Part shown: positions 47,219 to 55,751 of the stretch, piece after piece | Layout of the letters: every line of letters starts with the position of its first letter | Numbering within the stretch: position 1 is the stretch's first letter | NCBI RefSeq assembly: GCF_000766795.1 | Contig: NZ_JPDS01000001.1 | Coordinates: 439,001-503,000, forward strand | DNA: 64,000 nt | Reading direction: 5' to 3' | DNA from: Polaribacter sp. Hel1_85 | GTDB lineage: Bacteria > Bacteroidota > Bacteroidia > Flavobacteriales > Flavobacteriaceae | The notes under the pieces: generated by a model | Database searches by the model: none | Told to the model about the DNA's origin: nothing | What the model saw: only the letters and a program-made list of their open reading frames with translations | Position numbers and translations under genes: made by a program

Positions 47219-47253
47219 TTGTTTCATACAATAGAAGTTTCAAAATAAAAAAT

Positions 47254-48288
47254 ATGCATAAAAATAAAAAAATAGCAGTCTTATCACATTTACTTGTTTG
47301 GTTTATGTTATTCTGTATGCCCTATTTATTATCTTATGGACAAGCACAAGAAATCAATAGAGTAATTGCGCATTTTTGGATTCCGTTAGTATTTTCTGCT
47401 ATTATCTTTTATTTCAATTATTTTGTATTAATTGATCGGTTTTTATTTCCTAAAAAAATGGTTCAGTTTATCATTATAAACGTTTTAATTATTGTTTTTT
47501 TCTTATTCTTAAAGGAATATATAGAAGACACTTTTTATCAGGATCTTGTAAAAAAACGATCTACAGAAACTGAAGGTGGAAGACCTCCATTTAAGATGTT
47601 TATTTATGTACAAATACTCTCTTACATGGCACCTTTATTGTTTTCAATTGCTTTAAAATCAACAAAACGATGGGTACAAACAGAAGCAGAACGTAAAGAA
47701 GCAGCTAATTTTAAGTTAAAATCAGAAATACAACATTTACGATATCAATTACAACCACATTTCTTTTTTAATTCATTGAATAATATTTATTCAATGGTAG
47801 ATATCTCTCCAGAACAAGCTAAAAGTTCTATACATAGTTTAAGTAAATTAATGCGATATATGTTATACGAAACAAATGTTGAGCAAATTTTATTATCAAA
47901 AGAAATCGATTTTATGAAAAAGTATATCGATTTAATGAAGTTACGCGTTTCAGATAAAACAATCGTAAATTATCATTTTCCTTCAGAAGAAACAGGTGTA
48001 AAAATTGCTCCTTTGTTGTTTATTTCTTTAATAGAAAACGCTTTTAAACATGGAGTTTCTGCACATAACGAAAGTTTGATAGAAATAAATATGACTTGTA
48101 AAGATCAAAAAGTTTTATTTACTATTAAAAACGATAATTACCCAAAACAAACTACAGATAAAAGTGGGTCTGGAATAGGATTACAAAATCTAGAAAAGCG
48201 TCTTCAATTATTATATCCAAATAAATATAGTTTTAAAACCAGTGTAAAAGACAATCGTTTTTTAGTAAATTTAGAATTAGAAACATAA
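47254..48288 (+). CDS. LytS/His_kinase-family sensor kinase
   Basis: A 344-aa membrane kinase with about four hydrophobic helices (about 8-27, 41-60, 72-90, 115-133) and a His_kinase domain: LRYQLQPHFFFNSLNNI with His169 as phosphoacceptor, then an ATP-binding part with IENAFKHG (N box) and SGIGLQNLEKRL (G box). No periplasmic sensor domain of any size, so it probably monitors the membrane or the neighbouring transporter. It is the cognate kinase of the LytTR regulator 4 bp downstream. Confidence 0.92.
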   Translation: MHKNKKIAVLSHLLVWFMLFCMPYLLSYGQAQEINRVIAHFWIPLVFSAIIFYFNYFVLIDRFLFPKKMVQFIIINVLIIVFFLFLKEYIEDTFYQDLVKKRSTETEGGRPPFKMFIYVQILSYMAPLLFSIALKSTKRWVQTEAERKEAANFKLKSEIQHLRYQLQPHFFFNSLNNIYSMVDISPEQAKSSIHSLSKLMRYMLYETNVEQILLSKEIDFMKKYIDLMKLRVSDKTIVNYHFPSEETGVKIAPLLFISLIENAFKHGVSAHNESLIEINMTCKDQKVLFTIKNDNYPKQTTDKSGSGIGLQNLEKRLQLLYPNKYSFKTSVKDNRFLVNLELET

Positions 48289-48292
48289 ACTT

Positions 48293-49021
48293 ATGAGCGC
48301 TGTTAAAATTACCTGTGTTATTGTAGATGATGAGCCAATGGCTCTAAAACTGGTAGAAAGTTATGTAAAAAAAACACCTTTCTTAGATCTTAAAAAAAAG
48401 TGTAGTAGTGCTATTGAAGCTTTAGAGTTTATAAAAGAAGAAACTGTAGATTTACTTTTTTTAGATATTCAAATGCCAGATTTAACTGGGTTAGAATTTT
48501 CTAAAATGCTACCTAAAGAAACACGTGTAATTTTTACTACAGCTTTTGATCAATATGCTCTAGAAGGTTTTAAGGTGGAAGCTTTAGATTACTTACTAAA
48601 ACCTTTTGATTATGCTGAGTTTTTATCTGCAGCAAATAAAGCAAGTACTTGGTTTTCTATGGTAAAAGGAAAGCAAGAATCAATTGTTTCTAAAGAAAAA
48701 GAGTTCCTATTTGTTAAATCAGAATACAAGCAACTACGTATTAAATTGGCAGATGTTTTATATTTTGAAGGTTTAAAGGATTATATCAAAATATATTTAA
48801 AAGACGAGCCTAAACCTATTTTAACATTAATGAGTTTAAAATTAATTGAAGAAGAATTACCCAATACTCAATTTTTGCGTGTGCACAGGTCTTTTATTGT
48901 ATCCTTAAATAATGTTGAGGTTATAGAAAGAAGTCAAATCGTTATCAATAAACAGCGGATAACAGTTTCTGAACAATACAAACCAAAATTCTTAGAATTT
49001 ATAAATAACAACTCTTTATAA
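48293..49021 (+). CDS. LytTR-family response regulator of the efflux cluster
   Basis: 242 aa: receiver domain with DDE/DDEP acids near the N-terminus, phospho-Asp58 (LFLDIQMPD), FTTAFDQYA and LLKPFDYAEF, then a LytTR DNA-binding domain (FLFVKSEYKQLRIKLADVL+YFEG, FLRVHRSFIVSL). Unlike the regulator at 28943 its neighbours are an efflux system, suggesting a bacteriocin/antibiotic-stress circuit. I did not find the 21-bp direct repeat of the T9SS locus near it. Confidence 0.92.
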   Translation: MSAVKITCVIVDDEPMALKLVESYVKKTPFLDLKKKCSSAIEALEFIKEETVDLLFLDIQMPDLTGLEFSKMLPKETRVIFTTAFDQYALEGFKVEALDYLLKPFDYAEFLSAANKASTWFSMVKGKQESIVSKEKEFLFVKSEYKQLRIKLADVLYFEGLKDYIKIYLKDEPKPILTLMSLKLIEEELPNTQFLRVHRSFIVSLNNVEVIERSQIVINKQRITVSEQYKPKFLEFINNNSL

Positions 49022-49094
49022 CAGTATTTACTTTTAGCTTCTTCTATAAATTTACTTCATTGAGAGGTAAATAATCACGCTTCGTCTATTCCGT

Positions 49095-49125
49095 TTTGTG
49101 ATAGTAATATGTAGAGCTACTTTTG
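49095..49125 (+). promoter_or_regulatory. promoter of the EF-hand lipoprotein gene
   Basis: TTTG (49095-49098), 19-bp spacer and TACTTTTG (49118-49125) make a full-consensus Bacteroidota promoter, 30 bp before the ATG. It separates this gene from the two-component operon. Confidence 0.7.
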
Positions 49126-49155
49126 AATAAATATTAAAAATTTAAATATCTATTT

Positions 49156-49458
49156 ATGAAGAAAATCTTACTATCATTAGTTTTAATGATGACCTTGCTA
49201 AATTGTAATAGTATAAAAAACATTGGATCTCCAACAAATATTAAACAAGCTGCAACTTTATTAAGTTCTTTAAACTCAAACTCTACAGAAAAAGAAATTT
49301 CTAGTCTTTTTAACTTATTAGATATTAACAAAGATGCTACCATTGGTAATACAGAAGCTATTGGTGCAATAGAAGAAAATTTTAATGTATTAGATACAGA
49401 CAATAATTTTAGTATAAACCTTACAGAGTTAAAAGGTTTACTTGCCTTATTAGAGTAA
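49156..49458 (+). CDS. small lipoprotein with two EF-hand-like loops
   Basis: A 100-aa protein. Residues 1-16 are a signal peptide and LLNC places a lipidated Cys17, followed by Asn. Two 12-residue loops fit Ca2+-binding EF-hands: DINKDATIGNTE (56-67) and DTDNNFSINLTE (80-91), each opening with Asp and closing with Glu and with Ile at position 8. Between them a helix. Likely a membrane-anchored calcium-binding protein; partner unknown. It has its own consensus promoter. Confidence 0.82.
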   Translation: MKKILLSLVLMMTLLNCNSIKNIGSPTNIKQAATLLSSLNSNSTEKEISSLFNLLDINKDATIGNTEAIGAIEENFNVLDTDNNFSINLTELKGLLALLE

Positions 49459-49645
49459 CAGAAACAGATATCAAAAAGGGATTTCTAATCAGAAATATTA
49501 AAGTAGTTATCTCTTTAGAAATTGAGCTTAAAAAAGAAAATACATCACTATTTTTTTACTTTTTAATATATTTTTAACAACTATCTTTTTAAACTATTAA
49601 CCAATAATCAGGTCTAAGAAGTAGAAGATAGAAAATTAATAAATT

Positions 49646-50239
49646 ATGAAATCACAGATAAAAATATACGGAATAGCTGCATTACTTTTAGCTTCATTTA
49701 CACTACAAACTTCTGCTCAAACAAGGAGAGATTCAAAAGTAAAAAAGACAACTGTAAAAAGAAATACTAGCAATAGAACTGTTAGTAAAAGAGTACCAAG
49801 AACAAAAGTAACGTATAAAAAAAAGCAACGAAAAATAGTATCAGTAAGAAACATACCTAATAGAAAAATTATTAAACATAAAGGGCATAATTATTACTAT
49901 GCCAATAATAGATTTTACACGTATTCTAGAGGTCGATATATTGTAATTACCCCAAAATTAGGTTTTAGAATAAATATTTTACCAAGAAATTATAGAACTA
50001 TAAGATTTAATAACCGTAATTATTATAATGTAGAAGGTGTTTTTTATGTGCAAATAAACAATGAATACGAAGTAGTAGATCCAGAAGTTGGTACAATTGT
50101 TTATGAATTACCTAATGATTATGAGAAAGTAACTATAGATGGACAAACCTATTATGAGTTTGCCAACATTTTATATGAAAAAATACAAGTGAATGGTACT
50201 AGAGCTTATGAAGTAGTAGGTGTCATAGAAATGAAATAA
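49646..50239 (+). CDS. DUF6515-like secreted basic protein
   Basis: A 197-aa exported protein: signal peptide at residues 1-24 (LQTSAQTRR), then a very basic, Thr/Arg/Lys-rich section (25-75), then repeats of a strand module built on YY.N..F(Y) (GHNYYYANNRFYTY, NRNYYNVEGVFYVQ, GQTYYEFANILYEK). The alternation of Tyr pairs and short strands matches DUF6515 as I remember it. May bind to the cell envelope. Followed by a strong terminator. Function unknown. Confidence 0.7.
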   Translation: MKSQIKIYGIAALLLASFTLQTSAQTRRDSKVKKTTVKRNTSNRTVSKRVPRTKVTYKKKQRKIVSVRNIPNRKIIKHKGHNYYYANNRFYTYSRGRYIVITPKLGFRINILPRNYRTIRFNNRNYYNVEGVFYVQINNEYEVVDPEVGTIVYELPNDYEKVTIDGQTYYEFANILYEKIQVNGTRAYEVVGVIEMK

Positions 50240-50265
50240 AGATTTAGTTTGGTTAGTTAATTGTT

Positions 50266-50309
50266 GAGAAGGAGTATCATTATTAAATGATACTCCTTCT
50301 CTTTTTTTT
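50266..50309 (+). terminator. strong terminator after the DUF6515-like gene
   Basis: GAGAAGGAGTATCATT and its exact complement form a 16-bp stem with a 4-nt loop, followed by eight T. Confidence 0.93.
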
Positions 50310-50486
50310 GATTATACAGCATTTTTATTATGCATAAAAATTATCTTGAAGTGTTGTTTAGTAATTTTTAAATCTTTTGAGAGTAGTAAAATCGTTAGTA
50401 GGTTCCATTGATAAGGTCTAAAACAAGTTTATTATTACTTGTTTATTGAATTTTTAAATTATATAATTGTCTTTTTAAATTAAAAA

Positions 50487-51014
50487 ATGATGAAAAAATT
50501 TATTTGTTTAGCAATAATCCTAAGTTCGTTAAGTACGTTTTCACAGAAAAATAATTCAGCTGCAGAATTTGATGAAATAGTGTTAGATGGTAAAAAAGCT
50601 TATATGAATATTAAAACAGGAGAAATTGTTACAGATATCTCAAAAAAAGCATCTAATAGTGAGTCTGAACATAATAATCTTGCTATTTTAAACTCTAATA
50701 ATTCTCTTATTCATTCTGTTAAAAAAGGAGAAACATTATCTTCTATTTCTAGAACTTACGGAATTACAATGTCTCAATTAAAAGATTTAAACGCCAACAT
50801 TAATTTTAATAATATCAAAATTAATCAGATAATATTAATTAATAATATTAATAAAAAAATTGATGAAGTAGCTTCTAATGAATACGTTGTAAAAAAAGAA
50901 GATACTTTATATTATATTTCTAAAATGTTTAAGATTTCAGTGAGTGATTTAAAAAGAATCAACAATTTAGATTCCAACTTGATTTCTATAGGCCAAAAAA
51001 TTAGATTTAAATAA
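50487..51014 (+). CDS. secreted protein with two LysM domains
   Basis: 175 aa with a signal peptide (residues 1-19, STFSQK) and two LysM modules that bind peptidoglycan: HSVKKGETLSSISRTYGITM near 72-100 and YVVKKEDTLYYISKMFKISV near 128-160. The region between signal and first LysM has a small beta part (VLDGKKAYMNIKTGEIV). No catalytic domain, so it is probably a wall-binding accessory protein. Convergent with the ThiE-like gene, only 14 bp apart. Confidence 0.88.
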   Translation: MMKKFICLAIILSSLSTFSQKNNSAAEFDEIVLDGKKAYMNIKTGEIVTDISKKASNSESEHNNLAILNSNNSLIHSVKKGETLSSISRTYGITMSQLKDLNANINFNNIKINQIILINNINKKIDEVASNEYVVKKEDTLYYISKMFKISVSDLKRINNLDSNLISIGQKIRFK

Positions 51015-51028
51015 TTGGTAACTACTTT

Positions 51029-51670
51029 TTATAAAGTATAACGTTGCTCGTCAATAGAAGAAGCTCTCAATAATTGATTAAATTTTCTAATTAAATTAAA
51101 ATCGCGTGTAATTTCAGTAGAAACTCCAATTCCAGAAATACCAGTTTCTAAAATAGCTGTAACATCTTCTGTAGTTATGCCTCCAGAACCTATAATAGGA
51201 GTTTCTGTTTTTAAAGAATCAATAATTGCAGCATATCCTTTTAAACCTAAAACGTTTGCTATATTGTTTTTACTTGTAGAAGATTTAAAAGGGCTTAAAC
51301 GAATATAATCGATTTCTTTACTCAATAATTTTTCACAATCTTGTATGGTATTTGCTGTTGCTCCAATAATTTGCCAAGTATATAAATGTGTTCTTGCAAT
51401 AGTAGGGCAGGAGTCCGTTTTTTCTAAATGAACACCATCAGCTTTTATGGTTTTCGCTACTTTATAATATGAGGTTATAAGCAATCTTGTTTGAAAATGA
51501 GCCGTAATTTCTCTAGCTTCCTCTGCTAATTTTAAATATTTTTTTTCTGAGATACCTTTTAGAGATAATTCCACTAATTCTGCACCACTAGAACATGCTT
51601 TTTGAATGTTTTCTAGATGTTCTTTTGGAGAATTTCCTTGAGAGATATAATGTAATTTAGGTATTACCAT
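51029..51670 (-). CDS. thiamine phosphate synthase-like (ThiE/TenI family) protein
   Basis: A 213-aa TIM-barrel protein of the ThiE/TenI family: KADGVHLEK, IIGATANTIQDCEKL, DYIRLSPFKSSTSK and GSGGITTEDV follow the family order. The catalytic set is altered: the usual RLxIND pyrimidine/Mg contact reads RLLITS and HLGQxD reads HLEKTD. This is more like TenI-type relatives, which lack the synthase reaction. No other thiamine gene or TPP riboswitch is nearby. So the fold is sure, activity is doubtful. Confidence 0.75.
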   Translation of the reverse strand: MVIPKLHYISQGNSPKEHLENIQKACSSGAELVELSLKGISEKKYLKLAEEAREITAHFQTRLLITSYYKVAKTIKADGVHLEKTDSCPTIARTHLYTWQIIGATANTIQDCEKLLSKEIDYIRLSPFKSSTSKNNIANVLGLKGYAAIIDSLKTETPIIGSGGITTEDVTAILETGISGIGVSTEITRDFNLIRKFNQLLRASSIDEQRYTL

Positions 51671-51749
51671 GTTTTTGTTTCTTTGTTGAGAATTATAAAT
51701 AACTTCTCGATTGCAATAGAGGAAATAGTTTTAATTAATTATAGTAAAT

Positions 51750-52361
51750 CTAAATTGAAACTTTTTTAGCATATTGCATAAAATAAGATTCAAAACGTTT
51801 TAATGTTGGATGTGTTTTTTCTGAATAAATTACATACTGACATTTATGAATACTTTGTGTAATTGCCAAAACAGCAGCGTAAGAAGTTTTATCAACTAAA
51901 AACTCTGCATCATCAATACTAAATATCTTTAATTGAGTTGTATTTACACCTTCTAACAACAACAATTTATTCATTGTATTTGGTGTAGTAATAAGTATGT
52001 CTACACCTTCAAATATTTCTGATTTCAATAGCTCGATATGCTGTTTTTCATCACATCCATAAACACGTAAAGTAGTATGTCTTGTATACGCAATAAATGC
52101 TTCATACATTGCCAATACTTGTTCATTATTTTTTACTAAAACAACAGCTCTTGGTGCAGATCCAACTTCCACACATTTTAATTTCTGTAGAGTTGTCAAT
52201 ATAATTGTTGTTGTTTTACCACTATTTTTTGGAGCTGAACAAAAAAGATTTGCCCCACTTTTTATTACAGGAATACTTTTTGTCTGAAATAGTGTAGGAG
52301 TGCTTATTTCGAAGTCTGCTAGTTTCTCTTTTATTTCGGAATGTAATTTTTTAAAAGGCAT
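51750..52361 (-). CDS. stand-alone DEAD-box-like N-terminal RecA domain protein
   Basis: A 203-aa protein equal to only the first RecA domain of a DEAD-box helicase: Q-motif-like STPTLFQTKSIPVIKSG, motif I SAPKNSGKTTT, Ib TTPN, motif II IDDAEF, and then an end. Motif III (SAT) reads YSE and there is no second RecA domain. DNA after its stop (to 51671) has no missing domain. It cannot unwind RNA as a usual DEAD-box protein does; a regulatory or binding role is possible. Short size could also mean an old truncation that became fixed. Confidence 0.7.
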   Translation of the reverse strand: MPFKKLHSEIKEKLADFEISTPTLFQTKSIPVIKSGANLFCSAPKNSGKTTTIILTTLQKLKCVEVGSAPRAVVLVKNNEQVLAMYEAFIAYTRHTTLRVYGCDEKQHIELLKSEIFEGVDILITTPNTMNKLLLLEGVNTTQLKIFSIDDAEFLVDKTSYAAVLAITQSIHKCQYVIYSEKTHPTLKRFESYFMQYAKKVSI

Positions 52362-52493
52362 AGTGTAAAAAAGTAATTGTTAAGCATAAAAATGAGGGCA
52401 AATATACAACTTAATTGATGTACTTATTTTAAGAACTCACTTTTTACAAATTCACTTTTTATACCTTAATATTTTTCAAATGAACCTTTAAAA

Positions 52494-53465
52494 TTATTCT
52501 GCATTTTTCCAGGCATCTTTTATAAAAATTAAATCTTTTTGAATACGTTTAAAGACTTCTTTTTTAGGAATCATTATTTTGTTAGATCCTTTTTCTGCAC
52601 CACCCAAATCGTATTCTACATGCAAGGAAACAGGTACATTTATTTTATATTTTTTTAGCAAAGAAAAGTAACGATTAAAATCAACCATACCTTCACCTAA
52701 AGGAACATTTATTGGTTGCCATTTTCCATCAACAACTCCCCACTTAGCATCTTTTAATACAATAGAGTTTATATATGGTTTTATACGTCTTAATCCCAAT
52801 TCCCAACTTTCACCACCTTCAATTACAGCATGTCTAATATCGTATTGACTTCCCATAAATTGACCCTTTGTAGCTTCTAAAATTGGAAGCAAATCCCAAA
52901 CTGGTGCCCCAACATTCATTCCAGAATTATTTTGATAACCTCCAATAAGTCCTAATTTTTTATTTAGAAGTTCTAATTCTTTTGCATTTTTTCCAAATAT
53001 AGTTTGACTTTCAGTTATAGCAATTCCTTCAGAGTATTTTAACCAATCTGTTCTGTAATGACTAAAACCTAATTTACTTGCAGTTTCTAGCACATTAATA
53101 TTTGTTTTATCATGTGCATCCCAAACATTGGTAGACATCATTTTGGGCATAAGTCCACACTTTTTCATAGCCTCAACAGCTTTTGGTAAATCTTCAGAAA
53201 CTCTTGTTGGCAATACATGTCCTTTTCTTCTAACCGTTAAATCAAGTCCATCAAAACCCATTTCTGCAGCAGCTTCAGACATGTTATTATAATCAAGAAA
53301 TTGTAGGTGCTTAGAAAACAAATGTACATTTAGTTTCTCTTCAGATGCAATAAAAGGTGTTTGTAAAAACGGCGATGTAAAAGACATAAATGGAATGGCA
53401 CTTAAGGCCAACCCAGAAAGTTTGGTAAATTCTCTTCTAGAAAAGTTCTCTATTTTCTTATTCAT
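52494..53465 (-). CDS. sugar phosphate isomerase/epimerase-like TIM-barrel protein, exported
   Basis: 323 aa. The N-terminus SRREFTKLSG followed by a hydrophobic stretch (LALSAIPFMSF) is a twin-arginine signal, so it is exported folded. The body is an AP-endonuclease-2/xylose-isomerase type barrel with GFDGLDLTVRR, DWLKYSEGI, SQYDIRHAVIEGG, SIVLKDAKWG and HVEYDLGG; acidic and His residues at strand ends would hold a metal. Likely acts on a sugar or sugar acid in the periplasm; substrate unknown. Stands alone. Confidence 0.82.
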   Translation of the reverse strand: MNKKIENFSRREFTKLSGLALSAIPFMSFTSPFLQTPFIASEEKLNVHLFSKHLQFLDYNNMSEAAAEMGFDGLDLTVRRKGHVLPTRVSEDLPKAVEAMKKCGLMPKMMSTNVWDAHDKTNINVLETASKLGFSHYRTDWLKYSEGIAITESQTIFGKNAKELELLNKKLGLIGGYQNNSGMNVGAPVWDLLPILEATKGQFMGSQYDIRHAVIEGGESWELGLRRIKPYINSIVLKDAKWGVVDGKWQPINVPLGEGMVDFNRYFSLLKKYKINVPVSLHVEYDLGGAEKGSNKIMIPKKEVFKRIQKDLIFIKDAWKNAE

Positions 53466-53768
53466 TGCTATATAGATTTTGGTTTAAATAATAAAAAAAC
53501 ATACACTAAGCTAAGATACATAAAATTGGTTAACCAGTTTTATTAAAAAACAATATTCTATTTACGGTTTATATATTTAATAGCTAAAATTAACAAACTA
53601 CAACAACGAAAATTCAACACTGTTTTTGTTATTTAATAGGATAAAAATGCACTGTTTTAAATGACAAAAAGATGAATAAATAAAATGTATGTTCTTTATT
53701 GATTTAGGTCATTGTAAGATGAGTTTTTTCAACCTATTTTTGATATTATATCTATAATTAAACTAATT
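53466..53768. other. divergent intergenic region before the second macA-like gene
   Basis: AT-rich with no gene. It holds the 53712-53742 promoter. It also contains TAGGTCATTGT, an 11-mer that recurs at 37089-37099 ahead of the DUF2953-like gene. Confidence 0.4.
53712..53742 (+). promoter_or_regulatory. promoter of the second MacA-MacB operon
   Basis: TTG (53712-53714), 20-bp spacer and TATTTTTG (53735-53742): full match to the Bacteroidota consensus, 26 bp before the ATG. Confidence 0.72.
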
Positions 53769-54989
53769 ATGAAAAAAATAAAATGGATTATTCCATTAAT
53801 TTTAGCAATAGGGATTTTAGTTTATTTTATTGTGCTAAAACCTAAAGTAGCTGCCAAAAATATAGAGTTCACTTATACCTCAATAGAAAAAGGAAACATT
53901 GAATCTGTAGTTTCGAGCACAGGAACTTTAGAGGCTATTAATACCGTTGAAATAGGAACACAAATTTCTGGGACAATAAAAAGAATATATGTTGATTATA
54001 ATGAGAAGGTAAAAGCTGGACAACTGTTAGCTGAAATGGATTTAAAATTATTAAAAACAAGCTTAATAAGTGCTCAAGCTAATTTAGCTGTAAGTAAAGC
54101 ACAATTAAACCAGGCTAAAGAAGAATATGAAAGAAGTAAAATATTGTTTGAAAAAGGGGTCATAGCACAACAAGAATTTTCGAATGTAAAATATACTTAT
54201 GAACAAGCTAGGGGAGCCACAAAAGCTGCTTCTGCAAATGTGAATAACATTCAGGTTAATATGCAGTTTGCACATATTACTTCTCCAATAAGTGGTACAA
54301 TTACAGAACGAAGTGTTGAAGAAGGACAAACAGTAGCAGCTTCATTTGCAACACCAAAACTTTTTATTATTGCAGAAGACCTTTCTAAAATGCAAATTTT
54401 AGCAGATGTAGATGAAAGCGACATAGGGTATGTTAAAAGTAAGATGAATGTTCGTTTTAGTGTACAAACATATCCTGAAAAAGAGTTTATGGGTTTTGTT
54501 AGTCAAATTCGCTTGCAACCAATAGAGGTAAATAACGTAGTAAATTACCAAGTTGTTGTTGATGTAGATAATTCTGATAGGTTGTTGCTACCAGGAATGA
54601 CAGCAAACCTTGAGTTTATTACCCAAAAAGCTAGCAATGTATTTCTTATAAATAATTCAGCATTACGTTTTAGACCTAACGAATATATGCTTAAAACAAT
54701 AAAACCAGTTTTAGAAGAAAAAGCTAAAAACAATCTTCCAGATTCTATTTATAAAAAGTTTACAATAGCAATTAACAATGAAGAAACGTATGTTCCTGCA
54801 AGGTTCAAAAAAAGTTTACCTCCAAAAATAGGTGGTTTTTTCTATAAAAATGATGATGGAAATATCGATTTTGAATTTATTGAAATTGGTATAAAAACAG
54901 GGTTACAATCAGAAATTAAACATTTATTAAGTGATGATATTGAGCTAAATAAAAATATAAAAGCAATCTATGGTATTAAATCTAAATAA
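53769..54989 (+). CDS. periplasmic adaptor of the MacA/HlyD type, second set
   Basis: A 406-aa membrane-fusion protein with an N-terminal anchor (about 5-24), lipoyl halves (STGTLEAINTVEIGTQISGT, ITSPISGTITERSVEEGQTV), a coiled coil (about 90-150) and a C-terminal extension that is larger than in the copy at 41570 and ends near residue 406. It shares its gene order with the first set, but no TolC gene lies beside it, so it must use another outer-membrane channel. Spacing to the ATPase gene is 9 bp. Confidence 0.9.
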   Translation: MKKIKWIIPLILAIGILVYFIVLKPKVAAKNIEFTYTSIEKGNIESVVSSTGTLEAINTVEIGTQISGTIKRIYVDYNEKVKAGQLLAEMDLKLLKTSLISAQANLAVSKAQLNQAKEEYERSKILFEKGVIAQQEFSNVKYTYEQARGATKAASANVNNIQVNMQFAHITSPISGTITERSVEEGQTVAASFATPKLFIIAEDLSKMQILADVDESDIGYVKSKMNVRFSVQTYPEKEFMGFVSQIRLQPIEVNNVVNYQVVVDVDNSDRLLLPGMTANLEFITQKASNVFLINNSALRFRPNEYMLKTIKPVLEEKAKNNLPDSIYKKFTIAINNEETYVPARFKKSLPPKIGGFFYKNDDGNIDFEFIEIGIKTGLQSEIKHLLSDDIELNKNIKAIYGIKSK

Positions 54990-54998
54990 TAAAAGAGG

Positions 54999-55742
54999 AT
55001 GCCAAAAAAGAAAGTCATAGAAACTAAAAAATTAGGTCGTGTATTTATAAATGGAGATATAGAAGTGCACGCACTTTCTGAGATAAATATTAGTATTGAA
55101 GAAGGTGAATTTGTTGCGATTATGGGATCTTCAGGTTCTGGAAAATCAACCTTGTTACACATTTTAGGATGTTTGGATCAGCCTTCATCGGGCGAATATT
55201 ATTTAGACGGCGTATTTGTAAATACATTAAACAAAAATGAACTTGCAGACATCCGCAATCAAAAAATAGGATTCATTTTTCAAAGCTATAATTTATTAGC
55301 TCGTACAACGGCACTTGAAAATGTAGAATTACCGTTAGTTTATGACAGAACAGGGCGTTTTTCTAATTCAAAAGAACTCGCAAAAAAAGCATTAGAACAA
55401 GTTGGTTTGGGAAATCGTACACACCATAAAACGAATGAACTATCGGGAGGGCAACAGCAACGTGTAGCTATTGCCAGAGCTTTGGTAAACAACCCTGCAC
55501 TCATTTTATCTGATGAAGCAACAGGTAATTTAGATAGCAGAACTAGTATTGATATTGCAGATTTATTTGTTACGTTAAATAATGAAGGAAAAACCATTTT
55601 AATGATTACTCATGAACCTGAAATAGCTCAATTTGCAAAACGCATCATTTATTTAAGAGATGGTCATGTATTAACTGATGAACTAATTCATAATAGAAGT
55701 ACTAAAGAAAGTGCTTTAAAAGATTTAGAATTGATCACATAA
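54999..55742 (+). CDS. ABC transporter ATPase of the MacB class, second set
   Basis: 247 aa, same length as its paralogue at 42779. Walker [10 protein letters not shown], signature [26 protein letters not shown] and H-loop ITHEPE are intact. The two ATPases are visibly homologous throughout ([19 protein letters not shown] versus ETKKLGRVFINGDIEVHALS), showing ancient duplication. Nine bp to the permease. Confidence 0.93.
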   Translation: MPKKKVIETKKLGRVFINGDIEVHALSEINISIEEGEFVAIMGSSGSGKSTLLHILGCLDQPSSGEYYLDGVFVNTLNKNELADIRNQKIGFIFQSYNLLARTTALENVELPLVYDRTGRFSNSKELAKKALEQVGLGNRTHHKTNELSGGQQQRVAIARALVNNPALILSDEATGNLDSRTSIDIADLFVTLNNEGKTILMITHEPEIAQFAKRIIYLRDGHVLTDELIHNRSTKESALKDLELIT

Positions 55743-55751
55743 TCTCACGTA

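Noticed and set aside
37089..53715. Shared TAGGTCATTGT 11-mer before the DUF2953-like gene (37089) and the second MacA gene (53705)
   Set aside because: Only two copies, not symmetrical, and in the second it merely overlaps the -33 TTG; too weak to call a regulatory site.
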